Assembly: GCF_021151785.1 (NCBI RefSeq)
Contig: NZ_JAGKWP010000017.1
Coordinates: 1 to 29,257 of the forward strand
Length of the DNA stretch: 29,257 bases
Direction: 5' to 3'
Source: Flavobacterium sp.
GTDB taxonomy: Bacteria > Bacteroidota > Bacteroidia > Flavobacteriales > Flavobacteriaceae
The translations under genes and the position numbers were made by a program. How positions within the stretch are numbered: the stretch's first letter is position 1; every line of letters begins with the position of its first letter. The notes below the pieces were generated by a model. It did not search any database and was not told the DNA's origin. It saw only the letters and a program-made list of their open reading frames with translations. Positions 22,232 through 29,257 of this stretch are shown here, in pieces.

Positions 22232-22311
22232 TTGACACGACGGGAAATAATTCGTTAAATAATTTTTAGTTACGTAATTTTTTTTTAATTTTACACGTAA
22301 ATATTTTTATT

Positions 22312-22554
22312 ATGAATACGAAATTAACATTAAATATTGATCAAAACGTTATCGAGGAAGCAAAATTCTATGCTAAAAACAATAGTGTGAGCCTTTCTAA
22401 ACTTATCGAAAATTATCTTTCATCTCTAACCAAAAAGAACGAAGAAAAAAGCAAAGTAAGTCCACTTGTTGAAAGTCTAACAGGTGTAATCAGCCTTGAA
22501 AGCAAAGATTATAAAAAAGAATATTCAGATTATCTAGCTAAAAAATATTCTTAA
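22312..22554 (+). CDS. DUF6364-type antitoxin (cassette 4)
   Basis: This 80-residue protein looks like a ribbon-helix-helix antitoxin of the DUF6364 type. It opens with the strand TKLTLNIDQNVIEEAKFYAKNN and the helix SLSKLIENYLSSL (to about residue 40). A tail of about 40 residues follows (SPLVESLTGVI and KKEYSDYLAKKY) that would wrap the toxin. Its stop overlaps the PIN toxin start as TAATG, so the pair is translationally coupled. Such antitoxins usually repress their own promoter. Confidence 0.85.
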   Translation: MNTKLTLNIDQNVIEEAKFYAKNNSVSLSKLIENYLSSLTKKNEEKSKVSPLVESLTGVISLESKDYKKEYSDYLAKKYS

Positions 22555-22961
22555 TGGACAAAATATTAGTAGACACAAACATTATATTAGATTTACTTTC
22601 TAAACGTGAAGAATTTTACAAAGAAGCTCAACAATTATTTACTTTATCCGACCATAGCAAAGTTAAACTATATGTTTCTTCCCTCACACTGGCAAATACT
22701 CATTATTTACTAACTCGAAATCACAAATTAGATGAGGCGAGAAAAATTCTAATAAAATTTAAAGTTTTAGTAGAAGTTTTACCAATGGATGATAAAATTT
22801 TAGAATTAGCTTTAGTATCGGATTTCAAAGATTTCGAAGATGCCATTCAATATCACACAGCATTAGAAAACGAATTGGATCTAATAATAACTCGGAATAA
22901 AAAAGATTTTAAAAAATCAATACTTCCTGTTCTAACAGCAAAAGAATATTTGAAAAAATAA
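22554..22961 (+). CDS. PIN-domain (VapC-like) toxin ribonuclease (cassette 4)
   Basis: PIN toxins cut RNA with a Mg/Mn site made by conserved acids. The 135-residue protein shows the first acid in ILVDTNIILDLL (Asp7), a second cluster in DFKDFEDAIQYHTA (Asp93, Glu95, Asp96), and a last motif in LDLIITRNKKDFKKS (Asn115, Asp118). Length and order fit the family. It is the second gene of the pair, coupled by TAATG. The cassette ends right after the stop. Confidence 0.9.
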   Translation: MDKILVDTNIILDLLSKREEFYKEAQQLFTLSDHSKVKLYVSSLTLANTHYLLTRNHKLDEARKILIKFKVLVEVLPMDDKILELALVSDFKDFEDAIQYHTALENELDLIITRNKKDFKKSILPVLTAKEYLKK

Positions 22962-22966
22962 CAATT

Positions 22967-22978
22967 CCAGCGGTTAAC
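22967..22978 (+). repeat. Right boundary of cassette 4
   Basis: CCAGCGGTTAAC, read as its inverse GTTAACCGCTGG, is only weakly similar to the left boundary. It precedes a tail module that aligns with modules 1-3. Confidence 0.4.
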
Positions 22979-23060
22979 AACGGTAGACATTGTACAAGCA
23001 TCATTTTTTAAAACAAACTACAAAAAGTATACATTTCAACTGGTTGTAAATTGAATTGAC
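22979..23060 (+). repeat. Truncated tail module at the right end of the island
   Basis: The segment keeps ACGGTAGACATTGTACAAGC, CATCATTTTTTAAAAC and AAAGTATACATTTCAAC of the tail repeat, then departs. GAATTGAC at 23053-23060 equals the last bases of the type B leader before a boundary, so this may be a decayed fifth junction. Confidence 0.7.
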
Positions 23061-23152
23061 ACCAAAAAATCTAGCAACTCAAAGTACTAGGTTTTAATTA
23101 CAGGCAGATGAAGTTGTCCTAATTTAGTACTGTAACAAACCTATTGCTTAAC

Positions 23153-23183
23153 TTGAAAAAATCAACTAAATGAATTATCTTTG
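23153..23183 (+). promoter_or_regulatory. prfA promoter
   Basis: TTG (23153-23155), exactly 20 bp and TATCTTTG (23176-23183) form a textbook Bacteroidota promoter. The leader to the ATG at 23203 would be about 14 nt. Confidence 0.85.
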
Positions 23184-23202
23184 CACTCCAAAATAAAATC
23201 TT

Positions 23203-24276
23203 ATGTTAGAGAGATTACAATATGTAAAACAGCGTTTTGATGAAGTATCGGATTTGATTATTCAACCTGATGTAATTGCCGATCAAAAACGTTATGTGCA
23301 ATTAAATAAGGAATATAAAGACTTAAAAGCGTTAGTTGAAAAACGCGAAGAGTATATTAATGTGGTAGGAAATATCCAAGAAGCAAAAGAAATTATTGCA
23401 GATGGATCAGATGCTGAAATGGTAGAAATGGCTAAAATGCAATTAGACGAAGCACAAGAGCGTTTACCACAATTGGAAGAAGAAATTAAGTTTATGTTGA
23501 TTCCAAAAGATCCAGAAGACGCGAAAAATGTAATGGTTGAAATCCGTGCAGGTACAGGTGGAGATGAAGCTTCAATCTTTGCAGGGGATTTATTCAAAAT
23601 GTATACGCGTTATTGCGAAAGCAGAGGATGGCGCACTTCTGTAGTAGATTTAAATGAAGGTACTGCGGGTGGATATAAAGAAATTATTTTTGAAGTGACT
23701 GGTGAAGATGTGTATGGTGCATTAAAATTTGAAGCTGGTGTTCATCGTGTACAACGTGTGCCACAAACGGAGACCCAAGGTAGAGTGCATACATCTGCTG
23801 CTACAGTTATGGTTTTACCAGAAGCGGAAGAATTTGATGTTCAAATTGATATGAACGATGTACGTGTTGATTTTTTCTGTTCATCAGGACCTGGAGGGCA
23901 ATCGGTTAATACAACTAAATCGGCCGTGCGTATGACACACATCCCTACAGGATTAGTTGCTCAATGTCAGGATGAAAAATCCCAACACAAAAACAAAGAC
24001 AAAGCCTTAACTGTTTTACGTTCGCGTTTATATGAAATGGAATTAGCCAAAAAACAAGAGGAAGATGCAAAAAAACGTAATTCTCAGGTAAGTTCTGGTG
24101 ACCGTTCTGCAAAAATTAGAACCTATAACTATCCGCAAGGTCGTGTAACCGATCACCGTATAGGAATGGATATTTTTGATATGGATGGCGTGATGAATGG
24201 AAAAATTCAAAAATTCATTGATGAATTACAATTAGTTGCCAATACTGAAAAATTAAAAGAGAGTGAAGTTTATTAA
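23203..24276 (+). CDS. prfA: Peptide chain release factor 1
   Basis: RF1 ends translation at UAA and UAG. The 357-residue protein has the standard domain order: coiled N-terminal domain (1-100), the RAGTGGDEA block (115-123), the codon-recognition tripeptide PQT at 187-189 (PxT, specific for RF1), and the catalytic GGQ at 231-233 in SSGPGGQSVNTTKSAVR. The glutamine is the target of PrmC methylation. A good promoter lies just upstream, and a terminator follows at 24319, so the gene is monocistronic. It marks the right-hand core flank of the accessory island. Confidence 0.98.
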   Translation: MLERLQYVKQRFDEVSDLIIQPDVIADQKRYVQLNKEYKDLKALVEKREEYINVVGNIQEAKEIIADGSDAEMVEMAKMQLDEAQERLPQLEEEIKFMLIPKDPEDAKNVMVEIRAGTGGDEASIFAGDLFKMYTRYCESRGWRTSVVDLNEGTAGGYKEIIFEVTGEDVYGALKFEAGVHRVQRVPQTETQGRVHTSAATVMVLPEAEEFDVQIDMNDVRVDFFCSSGPGGQSVNTTKSAVRMTHIPTGLVAQCQDEKSQHKNKDKALTVLRSRLYEMELAKKQEEDAKKRNSQVSSGDRSAKIRTYNYPQGRVTDHRIGMDIFDMDGVMNGKIQKFIDELQLVANTEKLKESEVY

Positions 24277-24318
24277 TATACAACATATTAAGTAGCCTTC
24301 TTTATTTAAATAGAATAG

Positions 24319-24344
24319 AGCCTCGTGAAAACGAGGCTTTTTTT
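24319..24344 (+). terminator. prfA terminator
   Basis: AGCCTCGT and ACGAGGCT form an 8-bp perfect stem around GAAA, followed by seven T residues. Confidence 0.9.
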
Positions 24345-24444
24345 AGCGACTTACAATATTGAGACGTCATTTTGATACTTTTTTAACATTGTAGAATAGA
24401 TTGAATAAATACTTTTTAATATCTTTATCAAAAATAATGATACC

Positions 24445-25377
24445 ATGACGATTACACAATTGTACTATGTATTAGCCGTAGCCGAACATAAAAATTTCAC
24501 CTTAGCTGCTGAAAAATGCTTTGTAACTCAACCTACATTGAGTATGCAAATTCAAAAGTTAGAAGAAGAATTGGACATTCAGATATTTGATCGTACCAAA
24601 AAACCCATTGGTTTAACTGACGTAGGGGAAAAAATTGTGGTACAAGCAAAAAACATTGTAAATGAAGCTAACCGAATCAAAGATATAGTAGATCAGCAAA
24701 AAGGATTCATTGGTGGTGATTTTAGGATAGGAATTATCCCAACTATCATGCCTACTCTTCTACCCATGTTTTTAAATAATTTCATAAAGAAATATCCAAA
24801 AGTAAATGTGATTATTGAAGAGTTAACCACAAATGAAATCATCAATAAACTAAAAAACGGACATTTAGATTGTGCCATTGCAGCTACACCATTAGATGAA
24901 GAAAAATTGAAGGAAATAGTTTTATACTACGAACCTTTTGTGGCCTATGTACCAGAAAGCAGTCAGAACATTGGTAAAAAAGAAATTGAAGTCAGTGATT
25001 TAGATGTGGAGAAAATATTGTTATTGCAAGACGGACATTGTTTTAGAAATAGTATTTTGAATTTATGTAAAGCATCACAATTAAATAAAGACCATCATTT
25101 TCATTTAGAAAGTGGAAGTTTTGAAACATTAATCAAATTATCAGATGAAGGGCTAGGTACTACCTTACTTCCTTATTTACACACAATGGATTTAAGTGAG
25201 AAAAGCAAGGCTAAACTAAAGCCCTTTGTAGATCCTAAACCCGCAAGAGAAGTAAGTTTACTATTTCCAAAAAATGAATTAAAAATTCATATTATCGAGG
25301 CACTGAGAAGTACAATCCAAGGTGTTGTAAGAGGTGCCATTGCATTTAGTAATGTAGAAATTATTAGCCCGAAATAA
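24445..25377 (+). CDS. oxyR: OxyR, LysR-type hydrogen-peroxide sensor
   Basis: This 310-residue LysR regulator has an N-terminal winged HTH (residues 1-60, with FTLAAEKCFVTQPTLSMQIQKLEEEL) and a regulatory domain from about 92. LLLQDGHCFRNSILNLC contains Cys199 and Cys208, at the same numbers and spacing (nine residues) as the redox pair of E. coli OxyR. Peroxide should therefore form an intramolecular disulfide that changes DNA binding. A further conserved segment is LESGSFETLIKLSDEGLGTTLLP. It usually controls catalase, AhpCF and Dps, none of which is in the window. It may be autoregulated from the weak TTG/TATCTTTA element at 24401-24427. Confidence 0.93.
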   Translation: MTITQLYYVLAVAEHKNFTLAAEKCFVTQPTLSMQIQKLEEELDIQIFDRTKKPIGLTDVGEKIVVQAKNIVNEANRIKDIVDQQKGFIGGDFRIGIIPTIMPTLLPMFLNNFIKKYPKVNVIIEELTTNEIINKLKNGHLDCAIAATPLDEEKLKEIVLYYEPFVAYVPESSQNIGKKEIEVSDLDVEKILLLQDGHCFRNSILNLCKASQLNKDHHFHLESGSFETLIKLSDEGLGTTLLPYLHTMDLSEKSKAKLKPFVDPKPAREVSLLFPKNELKIHIIEALRSTIQGVVRGAIAFSNVEIISPK

Positions 25378-25390
25378 GTTAATTATCAGT

Positions 25391-25441
25391 CGCAGTGTTC
25401 AGTAATGATAAGCAATTGTATACTTAAAACTGAATACTGCG
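25391..25441. repeat. Long-loop inverted repeat between oxyR and the YciO-type gene
   Basis: CGCAGTGTTCAG (25391-25402) pairs with CTGAATACTGCG (25430-25441) at 11 of 12 positions across a 27-nt loop. It lies between two convergent genes and has no T-run. It could be a weak bidirectional terminator or a repeat-family copy. Confidence 0.6.
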
Positions 25442-25442
25442 T

Positions 25443-26063
25443 CTAGAATATATCCACGTCTCCCTTCCCTTCTCTAACAACTATGGGTTCATACCCAGTT
25501 AAATCGATAATCGTTGAAGGAACATTCTCGCCATAACCGCCATCAATCACTAAATCGACTTTACTTTGCCATTTTTCGAAGATCAATTCTGGATCCGTTG
25601 AATATTCAATCACCTCATCTTCATCATGAATCGAAGATGACACAATAGGGTTGCCAAGTACTTCTACTATTTGTCGGGCTATTAGATTATCAGGTACACG
25701 AATACCCACCGTTTTTTTCTTTCTGAATTCTTTTGGTAAGTCATTATTCCCAGGAAGAATAAACGTGTATGGACCAGGCAAGGCTCGCTTTAAAATTTTA
25801 AATGTCGACGTATCAATTTGTCGCACGTAATCTGATAAATTACTTAAACTGGAACAAACGAATGAAAAATTCGCTTTCTCTAATTTGATATCTTTTAATT
25901 TAGCCAATCGTTCTAATGCACGAGAATTGGTAATATCACAACCAATCCCGTAAACCGTATCGGTAGGATAAATGACTAAACCTCCGTTACGCAATACCTC
26001 AACTACTTTTTTAATAGCCGCTTCATTGGGTTTGTCTTCGTATATTTTTATAAATTCAGCCAT
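25443..26063 (-). CDS. YciO/Sua5/YrdC family protein, possible threonylcarbamoyl-AMP synthase
   Basis: The 206-residue protein consists of one YrdC domain. GGLVIYPTDTVYGIGCD is near the N-terminus, followed by KANFSFVCSSLSNLSDYVR, RALPGPYTFILPG, KKTVGIRVPDN, NPIVSSSIHD, and the ending VVREGKGDVDIF. The NFSFVC and VREGxGDV signatures match the E. coli YciO branch more than TsaC or Sua5. YrdC-domain proteins make threonylcarbamoyl-AMP for t6A37; activity of YciO-type members is less certain. It is probably the last gene of a minus-strand operon (pcrA, lipoprotein, this gene), starting 22 nt after the lipoprotein stop. Confidence 0.88.
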   Translation of the reverse strand: MAEFIKIYEDKPNEAAIKKVVEVLRNGGLVIYPTDTVYGIGCDITNSRALERLAKLKDIKLEKANFSFVCSSLSNLSDYVRQIDTSTFKILKRALPGPYTFILPGNNDLPKEFRKKKTVGIRVPDNLIARQIVEVLGNPIVSSSIHDEDEVIEYSTDPELIFEKWQSKVDLVIDGGYGENVPSTIIDLTGYEPIVVREGKGDVDIF

Positions 26064-26085
26064 ATTTAAAATCTTTCTTATCTTG

Positions 26086-26544
26086 TTAATTTGAAAGTTG
26101 ATTTAAACTATTAATATCATGAGGCAAAACATTTGTCACTTTCAATTTTTTTGAAAAACTATTAACAGAAACTGAAATAACTTTTGTATCACTATCAATT
26201 TTAACCTTGTGCTTTGGTTTAAATTTAAAAACATCCTTATATATCGTTTGAATCTCATAATCACCTAACGCTAAATCTACTATAAAATATTCTCCATAAT
26301 TTATTTGACCTAAATTAATATTATTAGCCACGATATTCATTTTTGTTGCCCAACCACATGTAGCAACTGGGCAATAATAACCGGAATTATGAAATAAAAC
26401 TTTTCCATTTCCTAAATCTGAAATATCAACATTATCTAATTGGATATACTTTTTTGAAGATTGCATTGGCTTTAATCCACATGAATTTATTAAGAATAAT
26501 GCTAAAAACAACACTACAGGCATGACAAATTTTATTTTTTTCAT
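26086..26544 (-). CDS. Small lipoprotein, unknown function
   Basis: The 152-residue protein has a lipoprotein signal (MKKIKFVMPVVLFLALFLINSC, lipobox INSC with Cys22). The mature part is mostly predicted beta strand, with a cysteine pair in YYCPVATCGWATKMN and a strand-rich end, YFIVDLALGDYEIQTIYKD. The GDYEI segment resembles short PEGA-like or DUF2846-like beta domains, but I cannot assign it. It lies 37 nt after pcrA and 22 nt before the YciO-type gene, with no promoter visible, so it is probably co-transcribed. AT content is higher than in both neighbours, which might mean later insertion into the operon. Confidence 0.7.
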   Translation of the reverse strand: MKKIKFVMPVVLFLALFLINSCGLKPMQSSKKYIQLDNVDISDLGNGKVLFHNSGYYCPVATCGWATKMNIVANNINLGQINYGEYFIVDLALGDYEIQTIYKDVFKFKPKHKVKIDSDTKVISVSVNSFSKKLKVTNVLPHDINSLNQLSN

Positions 26545-26581
26545 TACTTTTTATTTAATTTTACTTTTTTAGAATTTTAAT

Positions 26582-28915
26582 TTACCCAATCACATCTAGC
26601 TTTGCAAAACGCAACAACAATTTCTTTAAACCGCCCACATCAAATCGAATTTCTGCTTTTTTATCGGCACCCACACCTTCTAAATTTACAATTTCACCTT
26701 TACCAAAGCGTTCGTGCATAACAATATTACCAATTTTTAAATGGTTATCCACCGAATTACTTTTTGAAGAAGAACTGCTGGAATTAATTGGCTTCAATCT
26801 TCTAATATTAGCTGTTGAAATAGGTTCCTGACTGGTTATATATGCGGGCGGTGTTCCTGCAACCGGTTTATTTAAACGCAATTTCGATTTATCTACATCG
26901 CCAAAAATATCAATATCCATCATGGGTTTGTATCGATAATTCGTATCCATCGGATTTAGAAAATCTAAATAACGATCGTCTATTTCTTCAATAAATCGTG
27001 AGGGTTCACTGTCAACCAATTTACCCCAACGGTAACGCGATTGTGCATAGGTCAAATACGCTTGATGTTCGGCACGCGTTAAGGCCACATAAAACAAACG
27101 GCGTTCTTCTTCTAACTCACTTCGGGTATTCAAACTCATAGCACTCGGAAATAAATCTTCCTCTAATCCTACAATGAACACGTGCGGAAATTCTAATCCT
27201 TTTGCTAAGTGGATCGTCATTAAAGCCACGCGATCATCATCACCCGTATCATTATCTAAATCGGTAGCTAAAGCGACATCTTCCAAAAATTCGGCTAATG
27301 AACCACGTGCCCCATCAACTTCTTTTTGGCCTTCTGTAAAATCTTTGATACCGTTTAATAACTCTTCAATATTTTCAATTCGTGCAATGCCTTCAGGAGT
27401 ACCATCTTTTTTTAATTCTTGAACCAAACCGGTTTTCTTGGTTACATGATCGGTTAAATAAAATGCATCTTGATTTTCATTGATTACTTGAAAACTTTGA
27501 ATCATCGTAACAAAATCTTGCAATTTTTGTTTGGTTCCCGAATTTAATTTTAAATCAATTTTATCGATGTGTTGCATCACTTCAAAAATTGAACGTTTAT
27601 AATGATTGGCGGCCACCGTTAATTTCTCAACTGTGGTATCTCCAATTCCTCGGGCTGGATAATTGATAACACGTACTAAAGCCTCTTCATCTTTCGGATT
27701 AATAACCAATCGCAAGTACGCCAATACATCCTTGATTTCTTTACGTTGATAGAACGACAAACCACCATAAATTCTATAGGGAATATCGCGCTTACGCAAG
27801 GCATCCTCTATTGAACGCGACTGTGCATTGGTTCGATACAAAACTGCAAAATGGTTATTAGGCAATTGTTTTTGCATCTTTTGTTCAAAAATAGTAGACG
27901 CTACAAAACGACCTTCTTCACTATCTGTCAAACTACGATGGACTTTTATAGGCGGACCGTCTTCATTATCGGTCCAAACGACTTTATCTAATTTTGTTTT
28001 ATTTTTATCAATAACATTATTGGCCGCTTCCACAATATTTCGAGAAGAACGGTAATTTTGCTCCAAACGAAACATTTTTACACCATCATAATCCTTTTGG
28101 AAATTTAAAATATTGTTGATATTGGCACCACGGAATGCATAGATACTTTGCGCATCATCTCCTACTACACAAATATTTTGGAAACGATCAGACAATGCTT
28201 TAACAATCAAATATTGCGAATGGTTGGTATCTTGGTACTCATCCACTAAGATGTAACGAAAACGGTCTTGGTATTTGGCCAACACATCGGGAAATCGATT
28301 CAATAATTCATTGGTTTTCAACAATAAATCATCAAAATCCATGGCACCCGATTTAAAACAACGCTCCACGTAATTCTGGTAAATTTCACCCATTCGCGGT
28401 TTCTTACTCATAGCATCTGCCTCTTGTAATTCAGGATTATTGAAATAGGCTCTTACTGTTATGAGTGAGTTTTTATATTGTGAGATGCGCCCCAATACCT
28501 GCTTGGGTTTATACACATCCTTATCCAACTGCATTTCTTTAATGATTTGACCAATTAATCGAACTGAGTCTTGTGTATCGTAAATAGTAAAATTAGAAGG
28601 ATATCCCAATTTCTCAGATTCAATACGAAGTATTTTTGCAAAAACAGAATGGAAAGTTCCCATCCATAGATTTTTGGCTTCATTATTTCCTACAATACTC
28701 GCAATACGATTTTTCATTTCACGAGCCGCCTTGTTTGTAAATGTTAAGGCCAAAATATTAAACGCATCTACGCCTTGATGCATTAAATAAGCAATACGCA
28801 TGGTTAACACCCTAGTTTTACCAGAACCAGCTCCGGCAATTACAATCATGGCACCGTCTTTTTGTAAAACAGGTGCGCGTTGTGCTTCATTTAATTGATC
28901 AATGTAATGCTGCAT
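26582..28915 (-). CDS. pcrA: UvrD/PcrA family ATP-dependent 3'-5' DNA helicase
   Basis: This 777-residue superfamily 1A helicase unwinds DNA in repair and removes proteins from DNA. Motifs in order are the Q-motif LNEAQRAPV, Walker A AGAGSGKT (about 28-35), LALTFTNKAAREMKNRI (Ia), VDEYQDTN (motif II), VVGDDAQSIYAFRGAN (III), EQNYRS (IV), VALMTIHLAKGLEFPHVFIVGLEEDLFP (V), and EEERRLFYVALTRAE (VI). The C-terminus ends in a Tudor-like segment, IGNIVMHERFGKGEIVNLEG, as in PcrA/UvrD. It is probably the first gene of an operon with the lipoprotein and the YciO-type gene. A -7-like element (minus-strand TATTTTTG at 28941-28948) lies upstream. Confidence 0.95.
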   Translation of the reverse strand: MQHYIDQLNEAQRAPVLQKDGAMIVIAGAGSGKTRVLTMRIAYLMHQGVDAFNILALTFTNKAAREMKNRIASIVGNNEAKNLWMGTFHSVFAKILRIESEKLGYPSNFTIYDTQDSVRLIGQIIKEMQLDKDVYKPKQVLGRISQYKNSLITVRAYFNNPELQEADAMSKKPRMGEIYQNYVERCFKSGAMDFDDLLLKTNELLNRFPDVLAKYQDRFRYILVDEYQDTNHSQYLIVKALSDRFQNICVVGDDAQSIYAFRGANINNILNFQKDYDGVKMFRLEQNYRSSRNIVEAANNVIDKNKTKLDKVVWTDNEDGPPIKVHRSLTDSEEGRFVASTIFEQKMQKQLPNNHFAVLYRTNAQSRSIEDALRKRDIPYRIYGGLSFYQRKEIKDVLAYLRLVINPKDEEALVRVINYPARGIGDTTVEKLTVAANHYKRSIFEVMQHIDKIDLKLNSGTKQKLQDFVTMIQSFQVINENQDAFYLTDHVTKKTGLVQELKKDGTPEGIARIENIEELLNGIKDFTEGQKEVDGARGSLAEFLEDVALATDLDNDTGDDDRVALMTIHLAKGLEFPHVFIVGLEEDLFPSAMSLNTRSELEEERRLFYVALTRAEHQAYLTYAQSRYRWGKLVDSEPSRFIEEIDDRYLDFLNPMDTNYRYKPMMDIDIFGDVDKSKLRLNKPVAGTPPAYITSQEPISTANIRRLKPINSSSSSSKSNSVDNHLKIGNIVMHERFGKGEIVNLEGVGADKKAEIRFDVGGLKKLLLRFAKLDVIG

Positions 28916-28940
28916 AAATTTTCTTTTTCATCAAGTAATG

Positions 28941-28948
28941 CAAAAATA
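28941..28948 (-). promoter_or_regulatory. Possible -7 promoter element of pcrA
   Basis: On the minus strand this is TATTTTTG, a TAnnTTTG match 25 nt before the pcrA ATG. The region that would hold the -33 box shows no TTG, so the call is weak. Confidence 0.4.
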
Positions 28949-28962
28949 CATAAAAGGGAGGT

Positions 28963-29257
28963 TTAATCTATATTTTTTAGTTGGGATTGATTAATTTCTT
29001 GTATAATTTTTTTCTCCTCGGTGGTTAAAACTAAACCTGAGTTCTCTTCCCAATAATCAGTAATAATTTTATCTTTTTTATTAATCAAAGATTTATCTTT
29101 AAATACATCAACAGGATCGTATGGAACTAATTTTTTACTGTGCTCTGTTGTGATTAAATAATTGGTTATTTCAATATCTTTTTTAATTCCTTTCTTATTT
29201 TGAGCCTTAAATCCGATTTCTTCTTTTGATGATAATAAAAAATAAAACCCATTTTCT
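28963..29257 (-). CDS. Partial unknown protein, C-terminal 97 residues
   Basis: A minus-strand frame enters from the right window edge and ends at TAA 28963-28965, giving 97 residues. It reads ENGFYFLLSSKEEIGFKA at the start and ITDYWEENSGLVLTTEEKK toward the end. It is charged, Lys/Ile-rich and without a membrane segment. The frame is open to the edge, while the other two frames close within 100 nt. Its stop is 47 nt upstream of pcrA, so the two could share a transcript. Function is unknown. Confidence 0.7.
   Translation of the reverse strand, partial: ENGFYFLLSSKEEIGFKAQNKKGIKKDIEITNYLITTEHSKKLVPYDPVDVFKDKSLINKKDKIITDYWEENSGLVLTTEEKKIIQEINQSQLKNID

Noticed and set aside
16881..23060. CRISPR array
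   Set aside because: The repeats are about 200 bp long, few, and separated by whole genes. There are no short regular repeat-spacer units or cas genes.
16881..23060. Canonical integron with integrase
   Set aside because: No intI-like gene is in the window, the boundaries do not fit the strict GTTRRRY consensus, and the inter-gene modules exceed normal attC lengths. Only the logic is similar, so I describe it as a possible separate system.

Overview
The window is low-GC DNA from a member of the Bacteroidota, most likely a Flavobacteriaceae genome close to Flavobacterium. The protein families point there: a HmuY/TonB haem-uptake locus, BlaI plus an M56 peptidase with plug-like tails, a DUF6607 protein and a TIGR02757 protein. 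So do the promoters, which have the TTG / TAnnTTTG (-33/-7) form of that phylum. A good example lies just upstream of prfA (TTG, 20 bp, TATCTTTG).

Layout. 1-3309: tRNA-Ala(GGC), a TIGR02757 protein, a LolD-type ATPase, lipoprotein MsrA, a small membrane protein and a YaeR-like VOC protein. 3365-8332: a haem-acquisition locus (AraC regulator, DUF6607 protein, TonB-dependent receptor, HmuY lipoprotein) closed by a terminator. 8395-10570: tRNA-Arg(ACG), apt, an unlisted 50-codon gene, a conserved 109-residue protein and smpB. 10602-14806, minus strand: a secreted coiled-coil protein, an M56 (BlaR1-like) sensor peptidase, BlaI, and an MFS transporter. The blaI promoter sits inside an array of four identical-type palindromes. 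14893-16435: a TatD hydrolase and TcdA, a t6A-modifying enzyme.

16870-23060 is an accessory island between tcdA and prfA, and is the most interesting part. It holds four gene cassettes: (1) a proteasome-like Ntn-hydrolase; (2) a three-gene membrane-associated operon; (3) a tail-anchored acidic protein; (4) a DUF6364/PIN toxin-antitoxin pair. The cassettes are separated by related noncoding modules carrying a hairpin and a TATATTTG promoter element. Module homology stops at a GT/GTT on one side of each cassette and starts at AAC on the other. The variable bases next to GTT are complementary to those next to AAC within the same cassette, and differ between cassettes (12/13 match for cassette 2, 9/9 for cassette 3, weaker for 1 and 4). 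That is the logic of integron attC core sites, but the modules are longer, carry promoters, and no integrase is visible. It may be an undescribed Bacteroidota cassette system.

23203-29257 returns to core genes: prfA, an OxyR with both redox cysteines, then on the minus strand a YciO/Sua5-type protein, a small lipoprotein, a PcrA/UvrD helicase and the 3' part of an unknown gene running off the window.
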